Assembly (NCBI GenBank): GCA_029721435.1
Contig: CM056587.1
Location: forward strand, 15,533,667 to 15,597,666
DNA from: Gymnothorax reevesii
Lineage: Eukaryota > Chordata > Actinopteri > Anguilliformes > Muraenidae
DNA: 64,000 nucleotides
Direction: 5' to 3'
Both the position numbers and the translations under genes were made by a program. Every line of letters starts with the position of its first letter. Within the stretch, counting starts at the first letter, position 1. This document shows positions 46,486 through 59,600 of the stretch, piece by piece. Under the pieces are notes generated by a model, which worked only from the letters and a program-made list of their open reading frames with translations, was not told the DNA's origin and did not search any database.

Positions 46486-48160
46486 TACGTTTTAAGGAAC
46501 TACACAGTGTTTTTACGGCTCTGTTTCACTGGAGTGTAAAAATACGGTAACGCAATGCGCAAAGTCCTTGTATCAGGCAGCAGCACGAAGAAAGAAAAGC
46601 ACTGGCCATTCAGAAGTGACAGACGGACACAGCTTTATAAATCTGGTAATGGCTACTAGAAGATCCACAAATGATCAGCGCTGTCATAGCAATTATTAAA
46701 ACCGGAAATGGTACTGTACAGTTGAAAACCATCCAATGAATTTTTCTCTCCCGGATAAGGTAGGAGGATTCGCATCCCTGAGACGACGGGCCCTAGTGAC
46801 CTCTTGGGGTCAGTAGGTTTCCAAATCACCGGTCATCACCTTTATAAATCAGGGTCTTTGGAAGCTTCAGGGGGAATGCCTTTTTCTTACCTGAGACACA
46901 CAAGCAAGCCCTTGCAGTTTGCTAATGTTTAGGCTATTTAAATCATAACTGGACAAAGGACCAAAATTGAGTGCACTGGCATTTTTGGTGTCGAAACAAA
47001 GATGCATACAAAGAAAGGCATCTCATCTGCAGTGAAATATGATGGTAGATCAGTCATGTTTTGGGGCTGACAATCTGGTTGCCTTCGCCAGATACCTTAG
47101 ACTTCCAAAGCACTCCTGCTAATCGCAGAAATGGTTCTGCATCTATAAAATCTACAACCCCAATTCCGAAATAGTTGGGATGAAGTGTGAATCGTGAATA
47201 AAATCAAAATGTAATGACTTTCAGACCACATGAGCCAATATGTTATTTACCATAGAACATAGATAACATTTCAAATGTTGAAACTGAGACATTTCACATT
47301 TTTATCCACAAAATGAGCTTATTTTAAATTTTCTGGCTGCAACAGGTCTCAAGAAAGTTGGGACACAGGCAGAAAAGGGCTGAAAAATCAATATATAAGA
47401 GAATCAGTTGAAAGAACATTTAGCAAGTAATTACGTTAACTGGCATCAAGTGTGTAACATGATTGGCTATAAAATGGATGTCTGAGAGAGGCTGAGTCTC
47501 TCCGAAGTAAAGATGGCCACAGGCTCTCCAACCTGTGAAGGCTTTTGTAAAAAAATTGTGGAATACTTAAAAAACAATGCGCATTTTGCGGATAAAATTG
47601 TAAAATATCTGTTACAACATTCGTTATGTTATCTCTGTTTTATTATGAATAAAATACTGGCTGGTGTGATTCGAAAGTCATTGCTTTTTGATTTTATTCA
47701 CAATTTACACTTTGTCCCAACTATTTCGGAATTTGGGTTGTACCTTCGGCAATGACCTCCTTGGTCACTAGACCTCTATCCAATCGAAAACCTGTGGGCT
47801 AAACTGAAGAGAGGCATGGATAAGCACAAAATCAAGAATGTGACTGATCTTGAACATTTCTGCATGCAGAAATTATCCATAATTATCCATAACACACTCC
47901 AAGTGAGTGTGTAAACCTTGTCAAACACCAGGAAGACCATGCTGCTACCCTTGCCAGAGGAAATTACCTCAAGCTATAAACCAGGCTTCTCAGCAATTAT
48001 GAAACTTAAATATTGGCTAATTTGTTTACTTATTAAATAACTGTGTGATACTTGTTGGTTCCATTGACCTGAAAATCTGCAACTTTGAGGTAATAAATAT
48101 TGTTATTGTTGTAGATGCAATTTTTCAGTCAGGGAGGCAATAATTCCTGAGTGCACAATA
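46486..48160 (+). pseudogene. Tc1-like relic containing a nested MITE
   Basis: Degenerate plus-strand transposase words occur on both sides of the nested element: 'atgatggtagatcagtcatgttttggggctg' at about 47039-47069 and 'gacctctatccaatcgaaaacctgtgggctaaactgaagagaggc' at about 47770-47815. The right end 'ggaggcaataattcctgagtgcaca' recalls Tc1 termini. Stops are frequent. Confidence 0.65.
47155..47740. mobile_element. 586-bp Tc1-type MITE
   Basis: The TIRs are 'caaccccaattccgaaatagttggga' and its inverted partner 'tcccaactatttcggaatttgggttg', about 28 bp each. TA is duplicated at 47153-47154 and 47741-47742. A single 80-codon open frame inside shows no transposase domain. It is a deletion derivative of the family seen at 54761-56672. 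Confidence 0.88.
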
Positions 48161-48360
48161 CGGTTTAACAAACGCTATTTTACAAAGTAGGGTTATTAGA
48201 TGCTGCTTTAACGAACTTTAAGGTTACCGTTTTTCGCAGGCAGAATCGAGAAGAAAACGAAGCGTTGGCACAGTGAAGGAATCTGAAATATTTGGCTCTC
48301 GCTTCTGGCGAGCGGATTAGTTTAATCTGCACACTGTGGGCAGGGATAGCGGAATTCCTC

Positions 48361-48516
48361 AACCAATCACAGCGCTAGATATTGATCATTATCCAATAAA
48401 GCAGTTGGCTCAATCTTGTAGGATGATTGCCTTTAGTATATCTTTCTGCATATTAAACCGTAGAGTTATTGTGCACGTTTTCAGTGAAGCCATCGAAAGC
48501 CCGAATACACATTGAG
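48361..48516 (+). promoter_or_regulatory. ap1s2: Promoter and noncoding exon 1 of the AP-1 sigma gene
   Basis: CCAAT boxes occur at about 48363 and 48392. About 100 bp downstream the sequence ends in a strong donor ATTGAG|gtaagc at 48516/48517. The coding exon at 49600 starts with its own acceptor one base before the ATG, so an upstream noncoding exon is required and this is the best candidate. Confidence 0.5.
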
Positions 48517-49600
48517 GTAAGCATTACGAAGCTTCGGATTCGTATGAATCCCCTTCATCTTAATTTAGATTAAAATGAAAACATGCTCTGCTGAGTTGGT
48601 TTATGTTAGCTACAATAGATTACTTGGCAAACTTGATGTCACCAGTTAGCGTCGTATACTTAGAGAGAACTTTGGCAAATGAACTATTTTTGGGATCTGC
48701 TTGCGTTATTTCAAGTCAACGTTACTCCATTCACTAGCTGCTACGCTAAAATATATTACACCACACATCGACAGAGATCTAGCGGCGACTATTTGCCCCA
48801 GTTGCTGCTGCTGATAGTTTTTGTAGGTGTTCCACGGTTGTTCAGTAACTAACATCATCATGTGATCACAATGTATTGTTTGTAAGCGGGGGTATAGGGC
48901 AATGAGATTGTTATTTTTATTTATTTTTTTATTATTATTATTCAAAAATCGCCGTTTTAATGAGATGTAGTTTTGCTTAAACCGTTCCTGTAATCCTAAG
49001 TGAAGGCTGAACCTAATCGATTCGGGACTTGAAGTGGTGTTGACTTCGCCGCATTTGACCTGATCTGTTGTACCCGAAAACAAACAAGTTATAAATCTAC
49101 CCTGTGGAACGATGACTATTGGCTGTGCGACCAGTGAACGGCACTGCTTGAGATGTAGGTCGCTCCTAGTCAGCCGTGGCGGGTCTTCGTGGACTGTATA
49201 GAGCTATAGGATGATCGCCTTAACGGCGTCTCTCTGCTGTGCTAATCACTTGGAAGCCAATTCCTCCATAGGGCAGAACAGTGGACGATGGCATCCAGAG
49301 TGGATGATGTGGAGGCAGTTGAAATAAGGGGAGGAAGAAAGTGGCTGTTGCAGAAAAGTATATTGGCACTGGACTCTGCATATTGAACTATTAAATATTG
49401 TGTTGCGCTGTGTCTCCGTTGTGCGGATGGCCTCTGTCTTATGTTCATTTTCCATCCGAATGGCACCAGCCCTGAAAGTATCAAAGGGCCTGATGAAGAG
49501 AGAAGAATTCTACATAGATTTATTGGGCTGACTTCATTTAATCTGGGGAAAAGAGGTATGCCGAGCCTCACCATTGCTCTTTTATAACCCCCTTCACAGA

Positions 49601-49779
49601 ATGCAGTTCATGCTCCTGTTTAGTCGACAGGGAAAATTAAGGTTGCAGAAATGGTACATACCACTGTCGGACAACGAGAAGAAGAAGGTGACGCGTGAGC
49701 TGGTGCAAACTGTTCTGGCCCGTAAACCCAAGATGTGCAGCTTTCTGGAGTGGAGAGACCTTAAGATTATCTACAAAAG
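49601..49779 (+). CDS. ap1s2: AP-1 sigma coding exon 1
   Basis: The ATG lies one base after acceptor cttcacag|A. It carries 59 codons plus two bases, ending at donor AAAAG|gtcagt. It encodes the first beta strands and helix 1. Confidence 0.92.
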
Positions 49780-50619
49780 GTCAGTGAAGGTTCTTCTCCA
49801 TTTGTGGCGAATGAAAAGTTAGTGAAATGTTGTCATGACCCTCAGTTGAAAATCTCTCCAAATTGTTTTTTTTTCTCTCTCTCTCTCTGAATGGGACATG
49901 GCCAGTTTTTTTTTTTTTTTTTTTCAGCATCCTGCTCGATTTATTTAAAATGCTGTTACCTCAAATTTACATGCAGTCTAGGAAACGCTTTATGATTTAG
50001 GATTTTTTTTTTTCATTCTCCATGGCATACATGAATATTCTTGTAGAAATGTGGCTTTAAGCCAGGCACGCACCATACAATATCGCAGACTATTCAGGCG
50101 TCCTAGACGTTTTAAAGATGGGGCTTAAAACAGTAAATCTTTGCTTGCATAGTGTGAGAAGGTCGGCACGTCACGGTCCCGTCTCCCAAAGATGTATTGC
50201 GCCACCTGGGACGTCTTGATTGTTTTCCAACTTGATGGAATTTTTTTGTTGTCGCTCTTGTCAGAGGGCATTGCGAGCAGGGTGGCGCAGTGGTTGGCAT
50301 TGCTGCGTCACAGCAAGAAGGTTGTAGGTTCAAATCTGGCCTGGGGCCTTTCTGTGTGGAGTTTGCATGTTCTCCAAGTGTTTGTGTGGTTTCCTCTGGG
50401 TACTCTACTTTCCCCCACCCAAAACAACATGCATTACAGGAACACTCCCACCAGTATCCCTGACCAAGGAACTGGCTTAAAACTGGGGCATGTTCAAGAT
50501 TGCGAGGTCAAGCGAGAACCTGTGAGTTCTTGTATCTGGAGTTCTTGTATTCTCGCGTAGATGAGCGGGAACAAAAGTGAGCAGTCTCGCCTCGCTTTGC
50601 AATATGATGTCAACTTCTG

Positions 50620-50656
<37 letters not shown>

Positions 50657-53600
50657 TTTTTTAATGAAATTTGATGCAAACCCTAGTTGACAGCCATGTT
50701 GGAAAACGTGCGAGTACTGGTGAGTCGTTCAAAACGCGCGGGTCCTACTCTTGTAAGACCTTGCGTCAGACCCTGTGATCTCGAACATGCCCCTGGAGTT
50801 GGTCCCTGGGCGCTGCTTTGTGGCTACCCACTGTTCCTACCTATAGGATGGATTAAATGCAGTGGACAAATTACCCCACGGGGTTCAGTTAAGTATCTAT
50901 TTGTCAATCTGGCCAGATTGTAGCAAGGCCCTACCTTAGACGTCAACATTTCGTCAACTTCTGTTAGTTGCTGTGCACTTGCAAGACTGTTGTCTCTTGT
51001 CATTGTGTTGTGATGCGGGTAATTCAAAGTCAAAGCTTTTTGGCCTGACACCCACCATCTCAGATGTGGCTGAAACTCAATCCGATGGTGTACACTGATT
51101 CAGAAATGCTGCTAAAACTGTTCCAAATCTGTTTTTGAGAGGAAAAAACATCTGCGACTAAAATGGCCAACTTGGCCCATATAAATTATTTATGAAACCA
51201 ATAAACATTTAAAAAAAAAAAAAAACTTCTACAAAGTATATTTCAGCAGAAAGTAGAATTCTTGAAGTGTGTAAAACTCATATTTTAATTTGATGATAAT
51301 CCAGTGCAATGCATTTTTAAACCAGCGAATCTTCAAATTGGCTTCAATATCAGAGGGCAGACATTTTTACTTGTAATCTTCTGATTTTGAATTTGACCTT
51401 CAGAAAACTCACCTTTTTTAAATGCTTAATAACCTAAACCTCTCGCAGTTTATATCTCCCGATTAGCCACAGTTACTCAAACTAATTCGTAAAAACCGAC
51501 GACAGTCTAATTTACTTTTGATAGCATTTTCATGCATTGCACCACAAAATTGAGACGTCATCTTCTGAGAATAAATGACAACGTAAAATATTGATATGTC
51601 TTTATAATTTCAGCACTTGTGTTGCTCGATAAGCAGCACAGATTAGCGTAAATTAGTTTGCGAGGCTGCAAGAATCCGTTCTATGTTCTGAATGTAGTCA
51701 TGGCTAAAGGGTGCTGTAAGGCAAGTTGCACAGCTGTGTGACAATCCTAAGGACAGAGAAAATAAATTCTGCAAAGTCAGCAGAAGTTTTGGATTTACAA
51801 TGCCATATCAATTGTATAAATTCACCTTTTCATTATCATTTCCACATCCTTCCTGTAATTGTAGGTCATGCATTGGTCTTGGTGGCTCAGTCAATAAATT
51901 GTTTGATTGTTAATCAGGCCAGCTTAAAAACAGCTTGCAGTCAGTCTGTAAATATCTGAGATGGTGGTTTTTGGGCCTTAGTGATTTCCTATAAAGGTTA
52001 CGCTTATAAAGATTATTTCAAAATCAGTCACATTTTAGGTTTGCACCCTTGCAACCTTTCCAAAGAGCCTGTGGTTATGGAGGTGGTGTCTGACTGTGCT
52101 TTTGGAAACCTGGTTTCTCCAAGATTCCACCAAGGCCTGGAGTTCTTCTGTGGATTTTTTAAAAAATTAATTTTATTTTTTTACTTCTTTCATCATTCCT
52201 TCCTATCCTGGGGGCCAAAATGCATCTGCATAGTGTACCCATCAGGTTTTCTGCTGTTGCGTTTTTTTAACATTTTTGGATGACTGCGTTGACAGTTTTC
52301 AGTGGTATATTTAATTGTAGATCTTGTAGCCATTGGATTTACAATGGACTAAAACCATCTCTCATGAACTGTCTAGCTAAGACTCTCAATTATTAGATGG
52401 TTGCGTGTGTGCGTGCGTGCCTTCGTTCGTTCGTTGTGTGATATTATTTTTCTTTTTTTTTTTTTTGTAATTTTTGAAAGGGTGTCATCCATTACAGCCA
52501 AATCGAAAGGAAACTACCCAAACTGGGCATGACCTCCTTTCTTAGTTACTCCCATTCTCTGCTCAACTCACAAAACTTATCAGTGTTTACAGCCATGCTT
52601 TAACATGGTCATGTGAAGTTGCCATGATGTTGGCCCCCGTATCACTGCTTGCAGCTATATTTTGTGAGTGTGTTTCTAGGAACATTTTTTTTTTTTGGTA
52701 GAAATGAATTATTTTCTCTGGAGCACAAGCAAAAAATTTGATTATTAACTGCAGTTGGCTAAAAACAAAAGCTATTGCTCGATGGGAAATTCTCCATATG
52801 TCTGAAGAGCTAGTCAGTTTTTTCCTTTACCTCAGAAGAAATCATGATCTAAATGTTGCTGGTTCTATTGGCAGGTTGCTATGGTACCCAGTTTCAACCC
52901 CTGCTGTGGCTCATCATTTCATGTCAATGCAGTCCTTGTTTTGTGTCTTTGAATTGAGTTTTGCAGGGATCCATAAGTTATTTCCCAAAGAATGAATACT
53001 TCTATCCAGAGTGGCTTTCAGAATGGTTTCCTTGAAAGTGAAATTGGTGTTTGACAGCAAGGAAGATTTGTAATCGTGAGAAGGGCTGGGTTGTTGAGTC
53101 CTCCGAATAAGTTGATTTTCTTTTTGGTGCTTCGTTTGAATTGTTAAAGTAATAATAATGTACTGCAGGCTATTGGCAGTTGTAAAAATCTGAATGTGTG
53201 CATCACTGTTCATGATGCTGTATTGTGACACTACATCTTATTAGTTATGTAACTGTGGGACAGTACGCTCATATTTTGTCAATGACTGTGTTATTGAGTT
53301 GGTGTGTTTTATAATGACTTTGTGCTATTGCATCACAGCATGGGTAGGAGGCGTACTGTTTTCCGGTAATCTGTTCATCCATCCGTCACACATCTAGTGT
53401 GCACAATATTTACTGAAGGATAGGACCGAGTATGACCAAATCAGACAATCCAACTTGCCTCAAATGGCAGCCAACTTTTAGGTCATATGAAGCTATGGCA
53501 TGTGGGGGCATTTTAATCAATGCTTTGACCTCTACCTTGTTGCGATTTGGTGTTTTATATTGTGTGGTTGTGGTGGTGTGTTTTTACGATGTTATGAAGT

Positions 53601-56600
53601 GATAAGTCATAGGGTGTGCATATACTGACACTGATGTCGGCCCACGGCCTACTGGCTGAAAAAGGCTTCTAAGTGTGAGAGTGCTCCAACCTACTTGGTG
53701 AATAAAAGAACAAAACACCAAAATTCTCTTTGTTTATTTTTAATTCATGAAATATAAAGTTCTACCAAAAATGTTTGGATGTTAAGTGACTGTACCTGGA
53801 TGAATATATCATATACACTGAAAAAAAATATAAATGCCCCATGTCAGATATTGATGCTACACGGAGTTAACCACTCTAAGTGAGCATATGCTGACTTTTA
53901 CTTGTGCGATAGGGATATTTCTCTTGATTTCTATTAATCCATCTCTTTGTCTGAGAGCATTTGCTCAGTGATGCAATGATTTCACTCGGTACATGGGTGT
54001 GGCATTTCCAGACAGTGATCAGAGAGAATGAGCAGTACCCAGACACTCCTTATACTGGGGTCAATAAAAGGCCACCCCAAAATATCAAATTTTGTCAAAG
54101 GTCATCATGCCTCAGATGTCTCAGGTCATGCGGGACGTGTCATTGGCATGCTGGATGCAGGGATGTCCACCAGAGCGGTCGCTGTGCAGCTGAATGTTAA
54201 CTATCGGACGACAGGCCGTTTGAGAGTTCGTTTCCGACAGACGGGCAGTACTGCAAAACGACCTCATCCACGTGTGACCACACCAGCACGAGATCGCTAC
54301 ATACCGCTCGTCCACCTACGGGATTGGCTCAGATGAGCGACGCGCAGCGGATGAGACCGTTGGTCTGCACAACAGACGCATCACACCACAGACAGTCCGT
54401 AACCGCCTGCGAGAAGCCAACTTGCACGCTCGGCGTCCTCACCGTGGTCTGGATCTCACCGCTGTCTGGCATCGGAACCGACTCGCATGGGCAAAAGCAC
54501 TTGTTCGATGGCCCTTGGCACGCTGGAGAAGAGTGCTATTCACAGACAAATCCCGGTTCCAGTTTTTTGATAACTCAAATCTGTCATGGGGCGTTTTATA
54601 TTTTTGTTCAGTGTAGATTCACATGAAGTTCAAATTTCAGCTGGGCTCTCAACAGTTTGTCTTAACATTTCTCTCTAAACTCTTGCATTTGTAATTTCAG
54701 AAAAGTACTCAGCTTCATTTTCCTTCAAGTAAACGGTATTCACATCTGCAGATCTGCCTACAACCCTCTTTCTGAAAAAGTTGGGAAGCTGCATAAACTA
54801 GAAATACAAGGAATGCAATGATTTGTAAATCTCCTGAACACTGAATTTAATGGAATATAGTACAAGCACAACATATCAAATGCTTAAAGTACAAAAGTTT
54901 ATTGTTCTCTGAAAAATATCTGCTGATTTTGAATTTGATTCCATTTTTCAAAAGAGTTGGAACAGGGGCAATAAAACACTGGAAAAGATGTAGGATGCAA
55001 AAAAAAAAGAGACCTGGTGGAATACCTTGCAGATAAATACAGCTAAAAATGGCAAGAGCCAAAATACTCTGAAAAACTGCTCTGGCAATGAGGTCAGTAA
55101 TTTTAAGGATAATGTTTCTCAGCCTAAAAATTCAAAGAATATGGGGGTTTTATCCTCTGCAGTTCATAATACAGTTCATTGATCAAAGATAACATTTCAA
55201 ATGTTGAAACAAAAACATTTTACATTTATCCACAAAATGAGCTCGTTTCAAATCTTCTGGCTGCAACAGGTCTCAAAAAAGTTGGGACACAGGCAAAAAA
55301 GGGCTGAAAAAGCAATTAATATATAAGAGAATCAGCTGAACATTTAGCAAGTAATTGCGGTAACTGGCATCAGGTGTTTAACATGATTGGCTATAAAGGG
55401 ATGTCTTAGAGAGGCTGAGTCTCTCAGAAGTAAAGATGGCCTGAGGCTCTCCAACCTGTGAAGCCTTGTGTAAAAAAAAAAAAAAAAAAAAGAAAATTCT
55501 GGAATACTTTAAAAACAATGTTCCTCAACGTCAACTTGCCAAGGTGTTGACAGTCTCATCATTGACAGTGGATAAAATCATCAAAAGATTCAGAGAAACT
55601 GGAAAAAATCTCTGTGCGTAAGGGACAAGGCCGAAGACCTTTACTGGATGCTGTGATCATCGGGTCCTCAGACACCACTGCCTCACTCCCCGGCATGATT
55701 CTGTCATTGACATTACTAAATGGGCCCAGGAATACGTAAAGAAACCACAGTCTGTAAAAACAGTCTGCCATGTCATCCGCAGATGCCACCTAAAACTCTC
55801 ATGCAAAAAGGAAACCATTGTTGAGCATGATCCAGAAGCGCTGCTGTGTTCTGTGGGCCAAGTCTCATTTAAAATGGACTGTAGCAAAGTGTCCTGTGGT
55901 CAGACAAGTCCAAATTTGACATTCATGTTGGAAATCATGGGCATTGTGTCCTCTGGGCTAAAGAGGAGAAAGACCACACCTCCTGTTATCAGAGTTCAGT
56001 TCAAAAAACAGCATCTCTGATGATATGGGGATGCATTAGTGTATATGGTGTGGTACACTTGCATGTTTTAAAAAGCAACATGAATGCTGAAAGATATATA
56101 AAGGTTTTAGAGCAACGTAGGCCCCCCTCCAGACAACATCTATTCCGGGGAAGGCCTTGTGTATTTCAACAGGACGATGCAAAACCACATACTGCAGCCA
56201 TTACAACAGCATGGCTTCATAGTAGAAGAGTCCGTGTGCTGAACTGGCCTGCCTGCAGTCCTGATATTTCACCGCTTGAGAACATTTTGCGCATAATTAA
56301 ATGAAAAGTCTGTCAAAGGAGACCCAAAACTCTCCAGCAGCTGGAAGCCTGTATTAAACTAGTGGGATCAAATTCCAATGGCTAAACTCAAGAAACTTGT
56401 CCAGACGCTTCCACTCTGTGTTAAAAAGACGAGGGGATGCTATGCAATGGTAAACAGGCCCCTAACCCAACTTTTTTGAGATCTGTAGAAGCCATCAAAT
56501 TTTAAATGAGCTCATTTTGTGGATAAAATTGTAAAATTTCTCAGTTTCAACATTTGAAATGTTATCTCTGTTTTATTTTGAATAAAATTCTGGCTGGTGT

Positions 56601-59600
56601 GATTTGAAAGTCATTGCATTTTGATTTTATTCACAATTTACACTTGTCCCAACTACTTTGGAATTGGGTTTGTAACTTGGCATCTATGCTTTTTGGAAGC
56701 GCTCGGTTGTATGGAAGAAAACAGCCTTGCTGTTATCTGATAGGCCAATTTTACACTGCACCCATGGCAACGAACAAAACAAATTTGCTGTCTTTAAGTA
56801 CATTTTTCTGGTTAACGACCACATGCGCAAAGTAGAACTTTTTCATTTTCGTGTTATTTCATCATATTTTTGATAAAATGAAGAGGCATGCTCTTCACCT
56901 TTTTGACAGGAGCACTATGAAACGATATCGGGGCTGGGCCCATGGCCTAATGGTGATTATGGGTGCGTGCAGTTTGAACCTTACAGTGGAAGACTATTCA
57001 TAAATAATTGAATTCACAAGTTAACACATCAAATAATGTGTTGCATTGTTTTCAACATAGTGGGTGGTGAATAGACTTTTCATACCTGTGCTTTTTGATC
57101 TTATTTTCATTTTCCACGATGGCCCAACTTGTCAGGATTTGGGGTGTGATCATATTAAATGATGTGTTCTCTCATCCCAGATATGCTAGCCTGTATTTCT
57201 GCTGTGCTATCGAGGCCCAGGATAACGAACTCATTACATTGGAGATCATCCACCGATACGTGGAGCTGCTGGATAAATACTTCGGTAGTGTAAGTCATCA
57301 TGTCCTTCACTGGCTACTCTTGGAAGGAAAACTAATCTAATTTGTGCACAGAGAAAATTGATGTTTTGCTTATATCACTTGAGTCTCTTTCAGTAGCACC
57401 ATCTGAAAAAGCTGAGGATTAAATTCTGTAAATCATGATAGGGGTGTGTTTTGTTCCCTGCGGACGATGGTAGTGCTGTAATGGTTTTTCATTCTCTGTC
57501 GATGTCTCGGTTAATGAGAACGAAACAATGTTCTGATCAGTAAGGTATTATCGGGAGATTATAATGGCATGTGTTATGAAGCAGGATTGGTAAGTTAGGT
57601 GGGTTACTGCAGTAAGTAAAATTGAGATGAGTCCTTTCCTACAGCCCATGTTCCAGATTTAAGACTTGGTTTTACTTAATGCAGTCATCAGACTGTGTCA
57701 GTAATCCCACTTAGTGCCTCACAGCAAGAAGATTAGGGGCTCGAATTCAGCCTGGGACTCTTTTGTGGAGTATGCATGTTCTCCTGTGTTTGTGTGGGTT
57801 TTCTCTAGGTACTCTGCTTTCCTCTCGCAGTCCAGTACTGTTCACTAAGCTAACTGGATTTGCTAAGTTATCCCAAGACATGACATGAGTATTGCTAATG
57901 TGATTTTATTCCTAGTCATGTTTAGAGGAGTAAGTCATGGCATTATATAGCTGTTGAAGTGCTGAAATTGTCAATAAAAAATAACCAGTGGGCACTCAGA
58001 GAGCGCATACCTCCACCAGCAGATTTTGATCCACTCGCACTTATCAGCTGAGGAACCCTGATCTGTATCCGGATTGGTCTGGAAATTTAGTCACCTTTTT
58101 CGCCATTCATACAGTCCAACTTCCCATGAAATTTCATGTTAGTCTATTGAATAGTTTTTTAGTAATCCTTCTGATAACACTCACGCAATTGATCACAATA
58201 CCTCCTGGCTGGGGTGATGAACAAACTTGTAATCTCACTCCACAATACAGTGCCCATGTTGTTTGGCATTTTCATGCATGGGAATAAATTAAGACTGTAT
58301 TTTGATTAACATTAGAGAGGTTAACTACTGCAATCTCAAATGGAATGTTATTATTGCTCCCGATGTCAACAAGAAATGACTTAGACCCATCTGTTTTGGC
58401 GCGGTCCTTTCGATTTCTTAGCAGGTATGCGAGTTGGATATTATCTTTAACTTTGAGAAGGCGTATTTCATCTTGGACGAGTTTCTGCTGGGCGGGGAGC
58501 CACAGGAGACCTCAAAGAAGAACGTCCTGAAGGCCATTGAGCAGGCTGACCTGCTGCAGGAGGTACAGTCCAGGTGTTCCAGTATGTCTTGCGGAGCAGA
58601 AAATGTATCATCTGTCTATAATGTTTGGAATAGATCAATGAGCCAAGACATTATGCTCACTCTCAGATGATGTGTTAATGACCTTGTAACAACTGAGCAT
58701 GTCAATGTCCTGGATAGATTAGGCTGCAACTGCCATATTGGAATGCAGGAGAAATGAGCCGGTGTAAAGGCTGGAGTGACTTTGACAAGGGCCAAACGGT
58801 AATGAGCAGGTGGCTGATTTGGAGCATGTCTGATGCAGCAAGGCTTGTGTGGTGATTCTGGCCAGCGGAGGTGAGGACCTTGTTATTCTCTCTCATCTGC
58901 AGAATGACAAACCACAAACCAGTGACAGGATGTTGGGCGCACAAGGGCAATAAAGGTTCTCCCGTCTAGTGCGAACCAACAGAAGGGTTACTTCGGCACT
59001 AGTCGCAGAAAATGTTTCTGATTGTTACGCAAGGAATGTGTTGCAACTTAAAGTGCATCACGCCTTGCTGTCTATAGGGCGGTTAAGCCTCTGACTGGTC
59101 ATAGTGCCCATTGTAATCCCTGTTCATCATCAAAAGCACCTACAATGTTTAGGAGAGCATTAGAATTGCACCTTAATCAATTGAAGAAGGTTCCTTGCCC
59201 GATTGAGACCATTTTCTTTTATGACATTGTTTTGCTGGGAAAACATGGGTCAGGGCATTCATGTGGGTGTCGGTTTGACACGTTCCTGCTACCTCAACAT
59301 TGTTGTGGGCCATGTACAACCCATTATGGCAATGGTATTCCCTGAGGGCAGTGACCTCTTTCGTCTTGATGGTGTGCCTTGTCACTATGTGATAGATTGG
59401 TGAGCCGTTCAGGGTGTGTCTCTGCCTGTTGCCCATAGTCTGCTGGGATTGGGCATCTGCTTCCCATGACACAAGTGAGGAAGCGGTATAGAGGATGGAT
59501 GGATGGATGGATGGATGTGCCCTGCCACACTGCGCAAGTTGTTTGGGAACAGTTTGAGGAACCTAAGAGCTGAGGGATTTGCCCTGGCCTCTGCATTCCT

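Noticed and set aside
58563..58670. Read-through of AP-1 sigma coding exon 3 into [11 protein letters not shown]...
   Set aside because: It follows a GT donor and resembles no sigma tail. Intron retention is possible but not supported.
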